Shown here: positions 12,794-23,613 of the stretch, in pieces
Layout: every line of letters begins with the position of its first letter
Position numbering within the stretch: position 1 is the stretch's first letter
From: Linnemannia elongata
Lineage: Eukaryota; Mortierellomycota; Mortierellomycetes; Mortierellales; Mortierellaceae
Direction: 5' to 3'
NCBI GenBank assembly: GCA_036320915.1
Contig: JAXBDG010000022.1
Span: forward strand, 62,001 to 126,000
Length of the DNA: 64,000 nucleotides
Made by a program: the position numbers and the translations under genes
Notes under the pieces: model-generated
The model's input: the letters and a program-made list of their open reading frames with translations, nothing else
Databases searched by the model: none
What the model was told of the DNA's origin: nothing

Positions 12794-14345
12794 TGCTGTC
12801 TGTTGCGTGATTGTTTTGGGGTGTTGTGTACAAGTGTGTGTGTTTGAGTATCCTGGATGTATCATTAACCAGTGGTAATAGTGGCGAGTAGAGAAGAGAA
12901 GACAATGAGAATAGCGACTGTCCTTCTCTCCTTGCTGCTCCCCTTTTATACCTTTTTTATGTTGTGGAGCGAGCAGCATGTAATTTCGATCATCGTCTGT
13001 AGACGATATACTTGTATGTGTATGTGTGTGCTAAAAGTGAATCGGTCGGTGCGCCAACATTAGAGGCAAACTCTGTTTGTGTTCCCTCCGGCTCGGGTCG
13101 ATCTCCACTCTTTCTCGGAAAATGAGCCTAACTTATTGCTTTAACGCTCTGAGGTTCAACTGCAGGCGTACGTTCTTCTTCTCCACCCAAGGGCGTCGTC
13201 ATTCCTCATGTCTTTCTTTTCGTTGACAGCATTGTTCGTCCCTTTGAGCCCCTGGCTCTATTTTTTTCAGTGTGTATCTATTCCACCTGTGCGACCCTCT
13301 CGCGTGGCATACACACACCAACGAAAATATTCCTGCAAGAGGAAAATATGTGCTGACAGACCTGGGTTGATTAATTATCCTTCTCAAGGGGTAGGAAGAA
13401 GCATATCAGATCCTTACATATTCAACCGAAACGCAAATGAACGAAAAAAGAGACCGAGCGACCGAACCATTGCCGAAGATACCGAAAGATACCGAAGGTA
13501 AAAAGTTAAAACAAAGGAAAGCGAAGAGGAAATCAACGTGGCATCTTTTGGGGTCAATTGGACTCCCTTGTTCTTATTTTTGGCAAAGTGACGAGGAGAA
13601 AAGTAGCGAACAACGAAGGCGACAAACAGAAAAGTGAAAAAAAAGGCATTCCATCTGTGATGGAAACATATATGCCCGAGACTCGATCATATTTTTCTTA
13701 GGATGAAGACCACGTAAGAACCTTCATGTGGATGCAAGAGCAATAAACACGCGTGTGGGCGATGCCTCCATACGCTGTAGGAAGTACCTGGCGATCGTGA
13801 TACCTGGGCCGTGGTGGATGAGTGTGAGACTAAATAAAACTACGTCCAGTAAAGGCCAAAATACATGGACGCCAAAAAACGAGGTGATGCGATCAATCAA
13901 TTGCGAGTTGGTGGCGAGTATAGATGTGAGTCCTACCCCGTAATACTAGCAAATGTGACTGTGAAAACCGACAAGAAGCAGTGGTGGTGGCGTAGGGTTC
14001 AAGAGTCGTGGCCCAGCAAAGGTCAAGAACAAAGGCGGCGTTCAGCAATGCCAACGCGCGTTCACACAACGGACATCACCTCTCCTTCTTCTTTCTTCTC
14101 TTCCTTTTTCACTCTTCACCACATCGACACATTCACCCTTCTTCCAAGACAACCAAGGAGTACAGGAAAATAAACACTCGACCATATAACACACAAGCGA
14201 CTCAGTCATCACACAAAGGCCAGGAAATCAGACGAACAAGTCAAGTACAGCAAGCCGCAGTCAAACGACACACTCACACACATCCATTCAACCTCAACTC
14301 AACTCAATTCAAACAGCACTTACACCCAGACACACCAGAGAAAAA
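12794..14345. other. Divergent intergenic region of P450 C and the CSN7-like gene
   Basis: About 1.55 kb. The P450 C side carries a TATA element. The right end is rich in AC and CAA and looks like the 5' leader of the plus-strand gene. No coding frame recognised. Confidence 0.6.
12943..12950 (-). promoter_or_regulatory. TATA box of P450 C
   Basis: Minus-strand GGTATAAAAGGGG, 150 bp upstream of the P450 C start codon. It is the best TATA match in the P450 array; nothing comparable was seen for A or B, so C may be regulated differently. Confidence 0.6.
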
Positions 14346-15798
14346 ATGGCTTCCGCAAGCGCAGAGACACCAGTAACTGGCGAGTCCTTCAAGTCTGTCT
14401 TTGGACGCCGCCTCGAGCCCTATCTCGCCCTGTCAAAGTCCGCCAAGGGCGCAGGCTGTGTCCAGCTCATCAAGGATGTCCTCACTGCGCCAGGCGTTGT
14501 CGTCTTTGGTGAACTCCTAGCCATGCCCAACGTCGTCGAGGTGCCTTTTTTTTTTTTTTGCTTTCTTTGCTGTTTCGAGAGTTCTGTCTCATAGCTTCAA
14601 GGAGTTTGAGTATCACCGATGGGGAACTAACATCTCTCGGAACGCATTCGTTCTGCAAACATGATATAGTTGAAGGCGAACCCTGAACATGCTCGCTACC
14701 ACCGCCTCCTCGAGATTTTCTCGTATGGAACCTACCAGGACTACCAACGTACGTCATCACCTTCTGGCTCATTGGTGGCAAAAGCAAGGAGTCGACTTTG
14801 CTGAAGACACTCTGGATAATGACATTCACATGTATTGAACTCTTATTTGGGCGCGCAATAGAGAACAAGGATTCATTGCCAGAGATTACTGTGGCGCAGA
14901 GGACAAAGCTGCAGCAGCTTTCCATTGTCACCCTCTCAGAGCGCGTCCGAGTATGTACTTTTTTTTTATCGATTTCTCTTGGATATGAATCATATCAATC
15001 AAAGGGTGGTGTTACTTACCATTTATTTTCGCTTTTTCGACGGTTAGGCTATCCCATATGCACATTTGTTGCAGTACCTGGAGATTGACAATGTGCGTCA
15101 GCTGGAGGACCTGATTATGGACGCCATCTACCAGAACCTGATTAACGCCAACCTGGATCAGAAGCTCAAGCAGGTCGAGGTCCACTCTGCCATGGGTCGT
15201 GATCTGCGTCCTGGCCAGGCCCAAGACATGCTCAGAGTTCTTGCCGAGTGGTACCTATTATTTGCTCTTGACGTTGCTGTTGTTGATATATCAATTTTCT
15301 TAGATTGACAAATACGGGTTGCTAATTCCATCACATTGGTCCTACTTCTACAATTAAATAGGACCAAGACGTCAGAAGCAATGTTGAAGGCATTGAGCCA
15401 CAAGATGGACGAAGTCCGGGAGAACTATGAAAAGGAGAAGGAGGCGAAGGAGGCCTTTGAGAAAGAACTGGAGTCGATCAAGAAGGAGAGTGCTGCAAGT
15501 GGAGGTGGAAAGCACCGCAAGCTGGGTGGTAGTGGCGCACACCAGGGCACGCATATGATGGAATATGAGATGGAGCAACACATGTTCCAGAGTCCCGAGT
15601 TTGCGAACGAGTATGCTCGTCTTGGTCACGGTGGCGGTCCTGGTAGCAAGCGGTACATCTCTCTCTTGTTGTTGCGTTGTTTTTGCAGTTGTTTGTCCAC
15701 TTTCGCGATTTTCAGGTCAAGGATTAATGCTAATACTCGTATATCTGCCTTTGTTCATCATTGTTAGGACTGGCAAGCGTGTGCCAAACCGTGGATGA
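14346..15798 (+). CDS. COP9 signalosome subunit 7-like PCI protein (295 aa)
   Basis: Scaffold subunit of the COP9 signalosome, which removes NEDD8 from cullins. Exons: 14346-14540, 14670-14748, 14862-14950, 15048-15250, 15362-15652, 15768-15798; sum 888 nt. Family wording is clear: [13 protein letters not shown], then [15 protein letters not shown], then the winged-helix part of the PCI domain with [20 protein letters not shown], and GRDLRP after it. A coiled, Lys/Glu-rich C-terminal helix follows (about residues 190-235), then a Gly/His-rich tail. The first intron has an uncommon GTGCCT donor followed at once by poly-T; the others are ordinary. eIF3 and proteasome-lid PCI subunits are alternatives, but the GRDLRP region favours CSN7. 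Confidence 0.85.
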
Positions 15799-16128
15799 CG
15801 GATATGGTTCAGGACCGTCTGCCTCGTTCGACGAATCTCTCTTCTGACACTCTCTTTTGCAAGCGATAACAAGAACACAGGCCCATCGCCAGTTACGTCT
15901 TTGAAACAAAGTATCTCTCCCGACAAACAGAACGGGAGTCAAATCTCAAATAAAAGCTGCAAACAACAACAGCAGAGCTTCAACAGGATGCAATGGTTAC
16001 TTTTCGTGGTTCTATGTTATTGAAGAAGCGCGTTATATAATTTTATCCGCCTCTGCTGTTACTGACTTTTCAACAGGCGGACTGGACGTCTCTTCTTCCT
16101 CAACAACATTAACAAACAGAATGCCTGT
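15799..16128. other. Convergent 3' intergenic region
   Basis: 330 bp between two stop codons, with AATAAA at 15948-15953 that could serve the plus-strand gene. No gene seen. Confidence 0.6.
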
Positions 16129-17549
16129 CTACTTGATGAGCTCAAAAAGCTTGAGTGCCATGGAACCAGCCTCGGCAACGGTATCGTCCTTGCCATCATC
16201 GTCGTCGTCGTCATCGTTGCGGTTCTCAAAGAGTTTGACAGCCTCGGCCATGGCCATGCCGGCGAGAACAGCCTTCATCTGTCCGTGCGAGACCTCCTTG
16301 CCCTCTTTCTCTTGCTTCTCGTTGTACTTCTTCATCGCCTCATATGCAGCTGTTTTGAAAGGAAAAATAGATTCGTCATTAGGTATGGCATAGTAAAAAG
16401 ATTATAGAAGCAAAAAAAGAAGCAACAGAATATAAGATAGAAAAAAAAAAAGTCAAATTACCAGCAGCGGCGAGGGCTTGGTGAGTGCGGGAAGACTTTT
16501 TCTCCTTATCGCTCTTCTCCTTTGCTCGCTGAGCCTTCTGCGCAGGGGAGTATTCCTTTCCAAACTGCCACCACTTCTTCTCGGCAGCCTTGGCAGCAGC
16601 AGCGGCCGCAACCTCAGCCTCAAACTTGGCCTTCTGTCTTGCGGCAATCTCCTGCAAGATACGTTCTTCTTCAGCTTCGGCCTCCTTCTGCTTGGCAAGC
16701 TTACGAGCCGCTCTAGACCGACGAGGATGACAACCCCACCAGGATCCAAACAACTTCTTGTCGGCTTCGACTTCTTTTGCCTGAGTCTCGGCCGAGACAC
16801 CATAGACAGCCGCGTGAGCCTTTTGCATCTCCTTGGGGTCGACCTTGGGTGCAAGTTTCTTGCGCTGTTCGTGTGCGAGTCTCTCCTGTTCGGTCATAGA
16901 AGCCTTCTTCTCGGCCTTCTTGGCCTTGTCATCATCATCATCGTCCGAGTCCGAATCCGAATCGTCGTCGTCGAACTTCTCCTTGACGCGTTCGGCCATC
17001 CGTTTAAAGTAGTTCTTCTTCTCTTCCAAGTGGGCGTCGTCGCCCTCAACGCCCAGGTGCTGCAGGGCTGCATCGGCGGGAACGCTGATGGAGACTGCGT
17101 CGTCGTCGTTGCCGTTATTGTCGTCAGTGGTAGAAGACTTTTGAGACTTATGGAAGAGCTTGTCCCAAAAGCTAGGGTCTTCGGGGGTTTGGTCCTTAGG
17201 TGGGGCCTTGTTGACGGTCTTGACCAACCACTTTTCGTCCTTTGGTGGGACTTTTTTTTTTTTTTTTGAGATAAAGGCAAAGAATAATAATTCAGGAACG
17301 AGGAATAAGGAGCGAGGAACGAGTGAGAGAGAGGGTGCAAAGGAAAGTCAATTAGTCTCACAGCGTTGTCTTGTCTCGTTCATTTATCGGTCCTCAAGAA
17401 CGTGAAGAATGAAGGTTACCTGGAGGTGGCACGTCCTCGACGGGAGGGTCTGAACGGAGATGGAGCGCCTCCTCGACGGAATGCCATGCCTGCTTGAAGA
17501 TGTTCTCCTCCTTCTCCTCCTTCTTGGTAGCGTCTGATTGTGCGAGCAT
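16129..17549 (-). CDS. CipC-like (DUF3759) protein with long charged N-terminus (379 aa)
   Basis: Exons 17549-17420, 17250-16462, 16349-16129; sum 1140 nt. The last exon begins with AAYEAMKKYNE and continues with SHGQMKAVLAGMAMAEAVKL. This matches the C-terminal CipC/DUF3759 domain of fungal antibiotic-response proteins (concanamycin-induced protein C), whose biochemical function is unknown. Members I know are far shorter; here about 290 residues precede the domain: an SxxDKLFHK segment, an Asp/Ser-rich stretch (around residues 130-150), WW-containing patches (GSWWGC, KKWWQFG) and Lys/Glu/Ala helices. Intron 1 ends in an AG directly after 16 more A residues, an odd acceptor, though the frame across it is sound. 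The start Met is the first after an upstream pyrimidine tract with in-frame codons; a further 5' exon cannot be excluded. Confidence 0.65.
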
Positions 17550-20415
17550 CACTTCTGGTTCGTGTAAAAAAAAGGGGGAATGAAAGATGAGGGGGAAAGA
17601 GAGAAGGATGATGAATAAAAAAAGAAGGGAAGTGGCAAAAAAGACGTTGAGAAAAATGGAATCCAAATCCCCTTCCTCGCTCCCTCCACAAAGTAAGAGC
17701 GACTAGCTCCACTGCGCCCGTAAGTCATCCTCCTTCCTTTGCCTCCGCGGCCGCCGCTCTTTTTTTTTTTTTTTTTTTACATTTTTCGCATCGCCACAGA
17801 AGCACGTTCGATACAGTTCGATGGGGAGGGAAAAGCGATGGCGAGAGAAAAGCAAAGAAACAAGGCTCTCAACAATCCAGCATATGACCCCCCATGTTTC
17901 TCAACCTTGTTCCCGCTCCCAACGCATTCTCCTCCCTTGGTCTCAACGTTTGCAAAAGGCGTTCTATGGGCTGCTTTATTGTTGTTGTTGTTATTGTTGT
18001 TGTTGTAGCAGCCATTCTAAAAGACAGAGAAACGCCTGGCTATGTCAAAGGTGAACAGGATGTCTCCAAACCCAAATAGATTGTTGCCATTTCCTTGACG
18101 ACCGACTGTTCTCTTTCTCCTTTGTGACAAACCAAACTTGGGTCTTGCGAAAAATAGCCTTCAAAGGTGGAGAGGTTCTGTCCATCGAGAAAGGAAGGGG
18201 GGGGGGTCAAAGGGGGAGTCATAGCCTGGTGATGGGAGTATGTTTTTAGGGTTGCTGGCCATGTTCTTTATTAAGGTTTGGACTTGTGCGGTTGAAAACG
18301 AGGATGGGTGTTTATTAAGGCAAGGGATGATTAGTTCATTGCTGATGTTGTCATGGTGGTTGGTGGGAGAGGGAAGGGAATGAATGAATGGTGACAAGAA
18401 GAAACAATTGTGTGGCTCTGTGGGCAGGGAACTAGACAAAAAAAAGCCACCTAGGCATAGACCCTTGCTGCAATTGAAGTATCGCACGCTCAATCACACA
18501 CTTCCCCTCCCATGTCGAACGGGTTCGTGAAAATAATAAACAATGATTCTGTGCTAGGATCGCAAACGCGTTCTTCCTTAACAACATTGCTTTATCCTCC
18601 CAGCGTAGTCTTTGCTTCTCTCAAAATCCTTTGTTGCATTCTAACAAGCACAGATGCGGCCAACTCATTATTGTATTGCTCAATGGTATCAATCGCACGC
18701 GTAAACTATGCTATGGCAGAAAAGGAACTGAGGGGGTGAACTGCTGTGCTATTGTTACTGCTAGGGGGGATGTGCAAAAGTTAAAAGAATGTCGTGCTCG
18801 ACCATCTCGAATGATGTTCCTATTCATGTGAGGACGTCCTTTATCTGGGCATGTAACAATATCGATCATTTTTCTCTTCCGCTCACACGCGTGAAAAAAG
18901 TGTCGCGAACAACCCGCGTCTCAGGCTGCACTTTCATTGCGTTGTTGTTGCTGCCCAGTCATTCGCTTCTTCGAAGTGAGAGGACCTGAAGCTAGGCCAG
19001 ACGCATGAATGTCCATTACGAGGAAATCATTCATGCTTTCTTACTTTGTGCTTTCCACCATTTCGTCTCCAGTCTCCCTCTCACACTTTATTTTGTCATT
19101 TTGTCTGCATGATACACCCCACCCATAGGTCAATGCGATAAAAGCAAGGCGACAAGATGGTGCTAGTGGGCAGGGCAAGTAAAGGGAGAAAAAAAACTAG
19201 GGGCCTTTAGTTGCTGCTGTTGTTATGTTTGTCACAATTCGAGGGGTCGTTGTAGTTGCTGCTGTAAATGCTATTGGCTGGACGAAAGAAAGGAACAAAA
19301 ATGAGGGGCTGGGGGTTGCAGGGGAGGTTGACCCATTGGAAAACAAAAAACGATGGGCAGCGAAAATCACTTGGATTATTTTTGCTTGCGCCTTTCCTGG
19401 AAGAATAATGAGGTAGAAAAAGAAATGTAGAGCGAGAAAAAGAAGAAAGGGGGTGTAAGCAGTGGTATGGAGGTAATGCCTTATGCCTTTTGCATGTCCA
19501 GACCCGCTGATTTTTTGCTGCATTCGACAGGCAGTCTACTTTTTCGTGTTGCCCTTTTCCTTGCTCTACTCCTAGTCAGCACAGTCGCGTACCTCTTGTA
19601 GTTTGTACATGTGAGGGGTGCAGCTTGTTCCTCCTGCTGTGAAGACGACATCTCTGCACCTATGCGAACAACATGGTTTCTAGAAAGAATCGAGAATCCC
19701 TATTCTATCCTTGCTTGCTATTGTTCTCTGCAAATGTCCCCTGCGGCATACACTCTGCGATGCATTGTAATAGCAAGCAGAAAAAAAAGAACGCGATATG
19801 CTATGACAATGCCCATGGAGTCATGTCCCTTGGCATGAACGACGCGACAAAGGGACAACGAAAAGCAAGCAAACAGAGGCGAAAAAAACTGAAATGGGGT
19901 ACTTCCCAGTTATCATCACCATTCCACTCTCCTCGCTCCTTGTTTGCTTTCTTGCTCATGCGGATATCATCTTCGCCTAACATACCTGTTCCTCACCCCT
20001 GCAGGTAAATGATAAAATGTTTCTCAGTCTAAGAATCTTATTCTCAAGCCATATGGCTTGAACCCAAAACTCCTTTCGCCAACAAAAACGTCTTTCTCCT
20101 CTCTCTCTCTCTCCTTAAACTCGCCCCCCCCCCCCCGGTCTTGTCATCCCTCGTTTTTTCCGCTAGCTATGTTTTTGTCGTCGACTGCTTCCTCTCGAAG
20201 CGTCAAGAGTGGGTCGAGATCCATCGAAACAAAACAGTCGTCAAGAGGTTTCGTGGGTCCTCGATGAGGTATATAAGTCTCGCCTAAAAAAAAATACCCT
20301 CCCTCTATTTTCAACAACACGCCCAGTTTCTTCACATCACAGCTCCTTCACCCTACAAACCAACAAAAAAGACAATAACCCATCCCACTCCAACCCAACC
20401 ACCCACTACCCAAAA
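17550..20415. other. Divergent intergenic region (CipC-like / GST)
   Basis: About 2.9 kb without a protein-like frame. Contains poly-T near 17760-17778, GTT repeats near 17978-18007 and a C run near 20125-20137. Short frames here are low complexity. Confidence 0.55.
20270..20277 (+). promoter_or_regulatory. TATA box of the GST gene
   Basis: TATATAAG about 140 bp before the GST start codon, at a sensible distance for a short 5' leader rich in CAA/CCA. Confidence 0.6.
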
Positions 20416-21518
20416 ATGACTGTCGGAATCCAACTGTTTGAGATTGTGGACGGCAAGACCCGCCAAAAGTCGTTCTCGCCTATGGTCTGGCGTTCCAAGC
20501 TGGCCCTCAACCACAAAAACGTCACCTACGAGACTGTCCCCGTCACCTTCCTGGACATCCCTGTCCTCATCCCCAAAGTCTGGTATGCATTTTGTGTTGT
20601 CTGTGAATAAGCTCTAACTTTGTGATTGTTACATTTTGAACGCGTCGTTCCATCAATGAACGCGTTTAACAAAATATCTCCGAGTCTCACAGTCTAATCT
20701 CTCACATCTTCTGCATTTTTCACTCCTCCTACAATAACAGCCCGAATGTGACAGCCCCAACGGTACCTACTTTAAAAATTGCCGACGGCGAGGGTCTCCA
20801 AGACAGCTTGGCGATCGCAGAATACATCGAGCGCAACTACCCCAAGGGTCCCTCTATCTTTGGTCAAACAGCCTCCGAGAAAAACCTCCAACTCTTTTTC
20901 GATTCATATGTCTCAACCCGTCTTCACCCTGCCATCCAGCGGTTGGTTTATATCGAGATGTACGAGCACCAGGATGCGGAGAATGCGGCCTACTTCAAGT
21001 CGTCGAGAGAGAAGGGTGGAAAGACTTTGGAGCAGCTTGGCGGGGACCAGGCACAGAACTTGAAGGAGTTGAAGGATAATTTGGGGTTGATTCATTCGGC
21101 GCTTTTGCGGTCTGGTGGATGGATCACTGGTGAACAACGTACGATTTCGCTTTGTTTCCTTTTATGTCGCTTGTTCGAATGGCTTTCTGTTCAAGCTGGG
21201 TGTAAAATATGTGCTAACTTTTTGTCCATTCATTCATTCTTTTTTCTTTTGATGTATAGCTGGATGGGCTGATTTCACGCTGATTTCAGCGTTCATCTGG
21301 TTCAACTCGTTTGCACCCCAAAAGTTTGAGGAGGGCATCCTCAACGCTATTGATGACCAGGTCCTGCGCAACTACTGGCGTAAGGCCCAAGAGCTCATCC
21401 AGTGAGTGCTCTGCCTTTTTTTTCGATAAGAAAACGAAACGACCGTTTTGTCCTGTGTTGCGACATCCACAGGGAAGCAATTGAAGTCAAGCAATTAGGA
21501 CTTTTGTACATACTGTAG
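20416..21518 (+). CDS. Glutathione S-transferase, etherase (LigE) type (250 aa)
   Basis: Predicted cytosolic glutathione-dependent enzyme. Exons 20416-20582, 20741-21138, 21260-21401, 21473-21518; sum 753 nt. The N-terminal thioredoxin-like domain carries FSPMVWRSKLALNHKN (the LigE-type SP-x-VWR-x-LAL pattern). The cis-Pro strand VPTLK follows, then the glutathione-gamma-Glu site region GLQDSLAIAEYIERNYP, which is characteristic of GSTs. The C-terminal part is an all-helical GST domain with ADFTLISAFIWF. Bacterial LigE cleaves lignin beta-aryl ethers, and fungal relatives are linked to detoxification; the substrate here is not deducible. Intron 1 contains two copies of GAACGCGT. AATAAA sits near 21570. 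Confidence 0.85.
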
Positions 21519-22184
21519 GAGTAGGATATGGGGATGAAGAGGGAGAATACGTCATGGTCCCCCTTGAAAAATAAAGATAAAAGTTATTTTCAAAGTATAA
21601 AAAAACAACGACAGTGTCAGTAATGCCATGTGGCTACTAAGAGGATGGATAACAAGGCCGTCATCGTCATCAATGCTTCCTTGTTATTTGGCTCTACTTG
21701 TATTGTTAACCGTATTACGTTAGTCCATCGAACAGGTCCCCAAGCAGTGCATTCGCGCTAGTTCGATTGTACTAATCGGGGTTTGTCGATCCAGACCCTT
21801 CTTTTTCTTCTTTTTTTTGTTTGTTAAGTATGTATTTCAGGAACATTGATTTTTTCCCGCCTTCCCCTTGGCCAAGCGGGACCCTCGCTGTCGCACTGAG
21901 AACACCTGGTTGGCTCTGTTTCTTTTGACACTCTTTTTGTTTTGTTTTTTTTATGAGTGTCCATCTGTCTCTCCTGCACCCTGACTCCAAATTTCTAGAC
22001 TCTTCTTGCTACTTCTTCTTTTATATACATACTCTCCGCCTTTTATTATTGTTGTACCGACCCTACGGTTCAACCTCTTCCTCATTCCTTTTTCCTTTTT
22101 ATTCCCTCTACTTTTTCTTCTTCTTCTCTTTCCCTATCCTTTTTCTCTTCAGCTTCCACCAACCAGAACCAAAAAGAAAAGGCA
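21519..22184. other. Intergenic between the GST gene and the 259-aa gene
   Basis: AATAAAGATAAAAG near 21570 probably ends the GST transcript. The right half is a pyrimidine-rich leader of the next gene. No other gene seen. Confidence 0.55.
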
Positions 22185-22964
22185 ATGGCTTCAGCAATGA
22201 CTTCAATCGCAACAACCACAGCAACAGGAACAGGAACATTAACTCCAACAAAGTCAGAAGACCTCGTCCTCTTCAAGACAATCTGCGCCGACTTTGAAGA
22301 CATCCTCCCCCACGACCTCCATGACTCCTTCTCAAAACACCTCCAACGTCCCTACCTCTCCATCATTACCCCTTCTCCCAACACTTCCTTGAACAACAAT
22401 CCAACACCGATGATCGTCCATGAGAAACTGGTCCGCGGAATCGTATGGGGCGCAAGTCTCCGGCCCATCATCTCCCTCTCGGTCCAAATCACAGAATCCA
22501 TCCTTACCCTCTCCGGAACCCGGTTCCCTATTAACGTGCATTTCTTGTACCTTCCGGCAAGCCCGCAGACATACCTTTCTGAGGAGGCCTTGAGAACGTT
22601 GGGGATTGAGGATATGGTCGTTGTGGGCGAACACTCTATCGCGCCTACGACTAACCCGCTCGACCCAGTCTCTATAACCCCCAACCTTTTCTCCAGCCCC
22701 TTCAACAACTCTTACAACAACAACATTGAAATCGACGGTTACGATGGAAATGGCGGTTATGGTGGAAATGGAACGGACACATACTCGGCTACGCTACTTC
22801 GGTTGCCGCTCCGGATCAACGGCTACACAACTATGGTCGCACGCTCGCCTTCAGACGGACACTTCTCGCACCTCAACATCCTCGGTCAGGACTTTGTCAA
22901 ACTCTCTGGAGCCAATGTTTTTTTCGGCGGACAGATACCTCGCTTCGAAATTTCTTTTCCATAA
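22185..22964 (+). CDS. Unknown 259-aa protein with degenerate retropepsin-like pattern
   Basis: Single-exon frame; start chosen at the first Met after a long pyrimidine leader. No family is recognised with certainty. The order of segments recalls a retropepsin-like aspartic protease: a beta-rich lead (PIISLSVQITESILTL, 94-109), a strand plus helix LPASPQTYLSEEALRTLGI at 123-141 where active relatives have D-T/S-G-A followed by a similar helix, and near the C-terminus LNILGQDFV (230-238), like the LLGxDFL segment of that fold. The catalytic Asp-Thr/Ser-Gly is missing, so if the fold is right the protein is probably inactive. An Asn/Gly-rich linker lies at 174-197. The N-terminus is Thr-rich. 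Codon use is normal, which supports a real gene. Confidence 0.6.
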   Translation: MASAMTSIATTTATGTGTLTPTKSEDLVLFKTICADFEDILPHDLHDSFSKHLQRPYLSIITPSPNTSLNNNPTPMIVHEKLVRGIVWGASLRPIISLSVQITESILTLSGTRFPINVHFLYLPASPQTYLSEEALRTLGIEDMVVVGEHSIAPTTNPLDPVSITPNLFSSPFNNSYNNNIEIDGYDGNGGYGGNGTDTYSATLLRLPLRINGYTTMVARSPSDGHFSHLNILGQDFVKLSGANVFFGGQIPRFEISFP

Positions 22965-23613
22965 TCCTTCGCGGAGTCTCGTTCATGGGGAAAACGCAAA
23001 CAAAACAAAAAACAATAGCATTTTAATCAAGGGTTTTTGGCTGACTTTCTCGACCGCGATTATGTAATCAATACTATCCACGCGTCCGTCCTCCTCCTCC
23101 TCTTCACTTTTGGCTTAAAGCTGGCACCTGTTCCTTCTTCTTCTTCGTAACCCTACGCACCCATTGTAATTAGCTCTTTTCTTCGCGTATCTCGTTCTCC
23201 TTTGTTACTTTTTTTCCTTGTTATTTCATTATGATCATCATCAATCCTTGCTCACACTTGTACATCTTTCGTTTTTGCTTATTTTACGTTTTTCTTTCTT
23301 TTCCTCATGATTCACACTTCCAGAAAGTCTCGTTGACCCGTTTCCTCGCTTGAATAAAAAAAAAAAATAATGAGAAAAACACGGTGGGTAATAAAGAAAA
23401 TGTCGCGTTGATAACAATTACTGAAATGAAAAGGCATCTTTGCGTAATACTGCATTGGAAAGGAAAAAGAAGGGACAGAAAGGAAGGGGTATCTTTTCCT
23501 TTCCCATCTAGTTTATTATCCGATCGTGTAACTCATCAGATGAGTGATCAAAACAAAAAAAGCATCTCCCTCACAAGTCCCGAACGCGTCCAGAAAAAAA
23601 AAAAGTACATCCT
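22965..23613. other. Convergent 3' intergenic region
   Basis: About 650 bp between the 259-aa gene and ARPC1, AT-rich with an A run at 23357-23367 and pyrimidine tracts. No gene seen. Confidence 0.55.

Noticed and set aside
16478..17269. 263-codon plus-strand frame
   Set aside because: Antisense shadow of the Lys/Glu-rich CipC-like exon.
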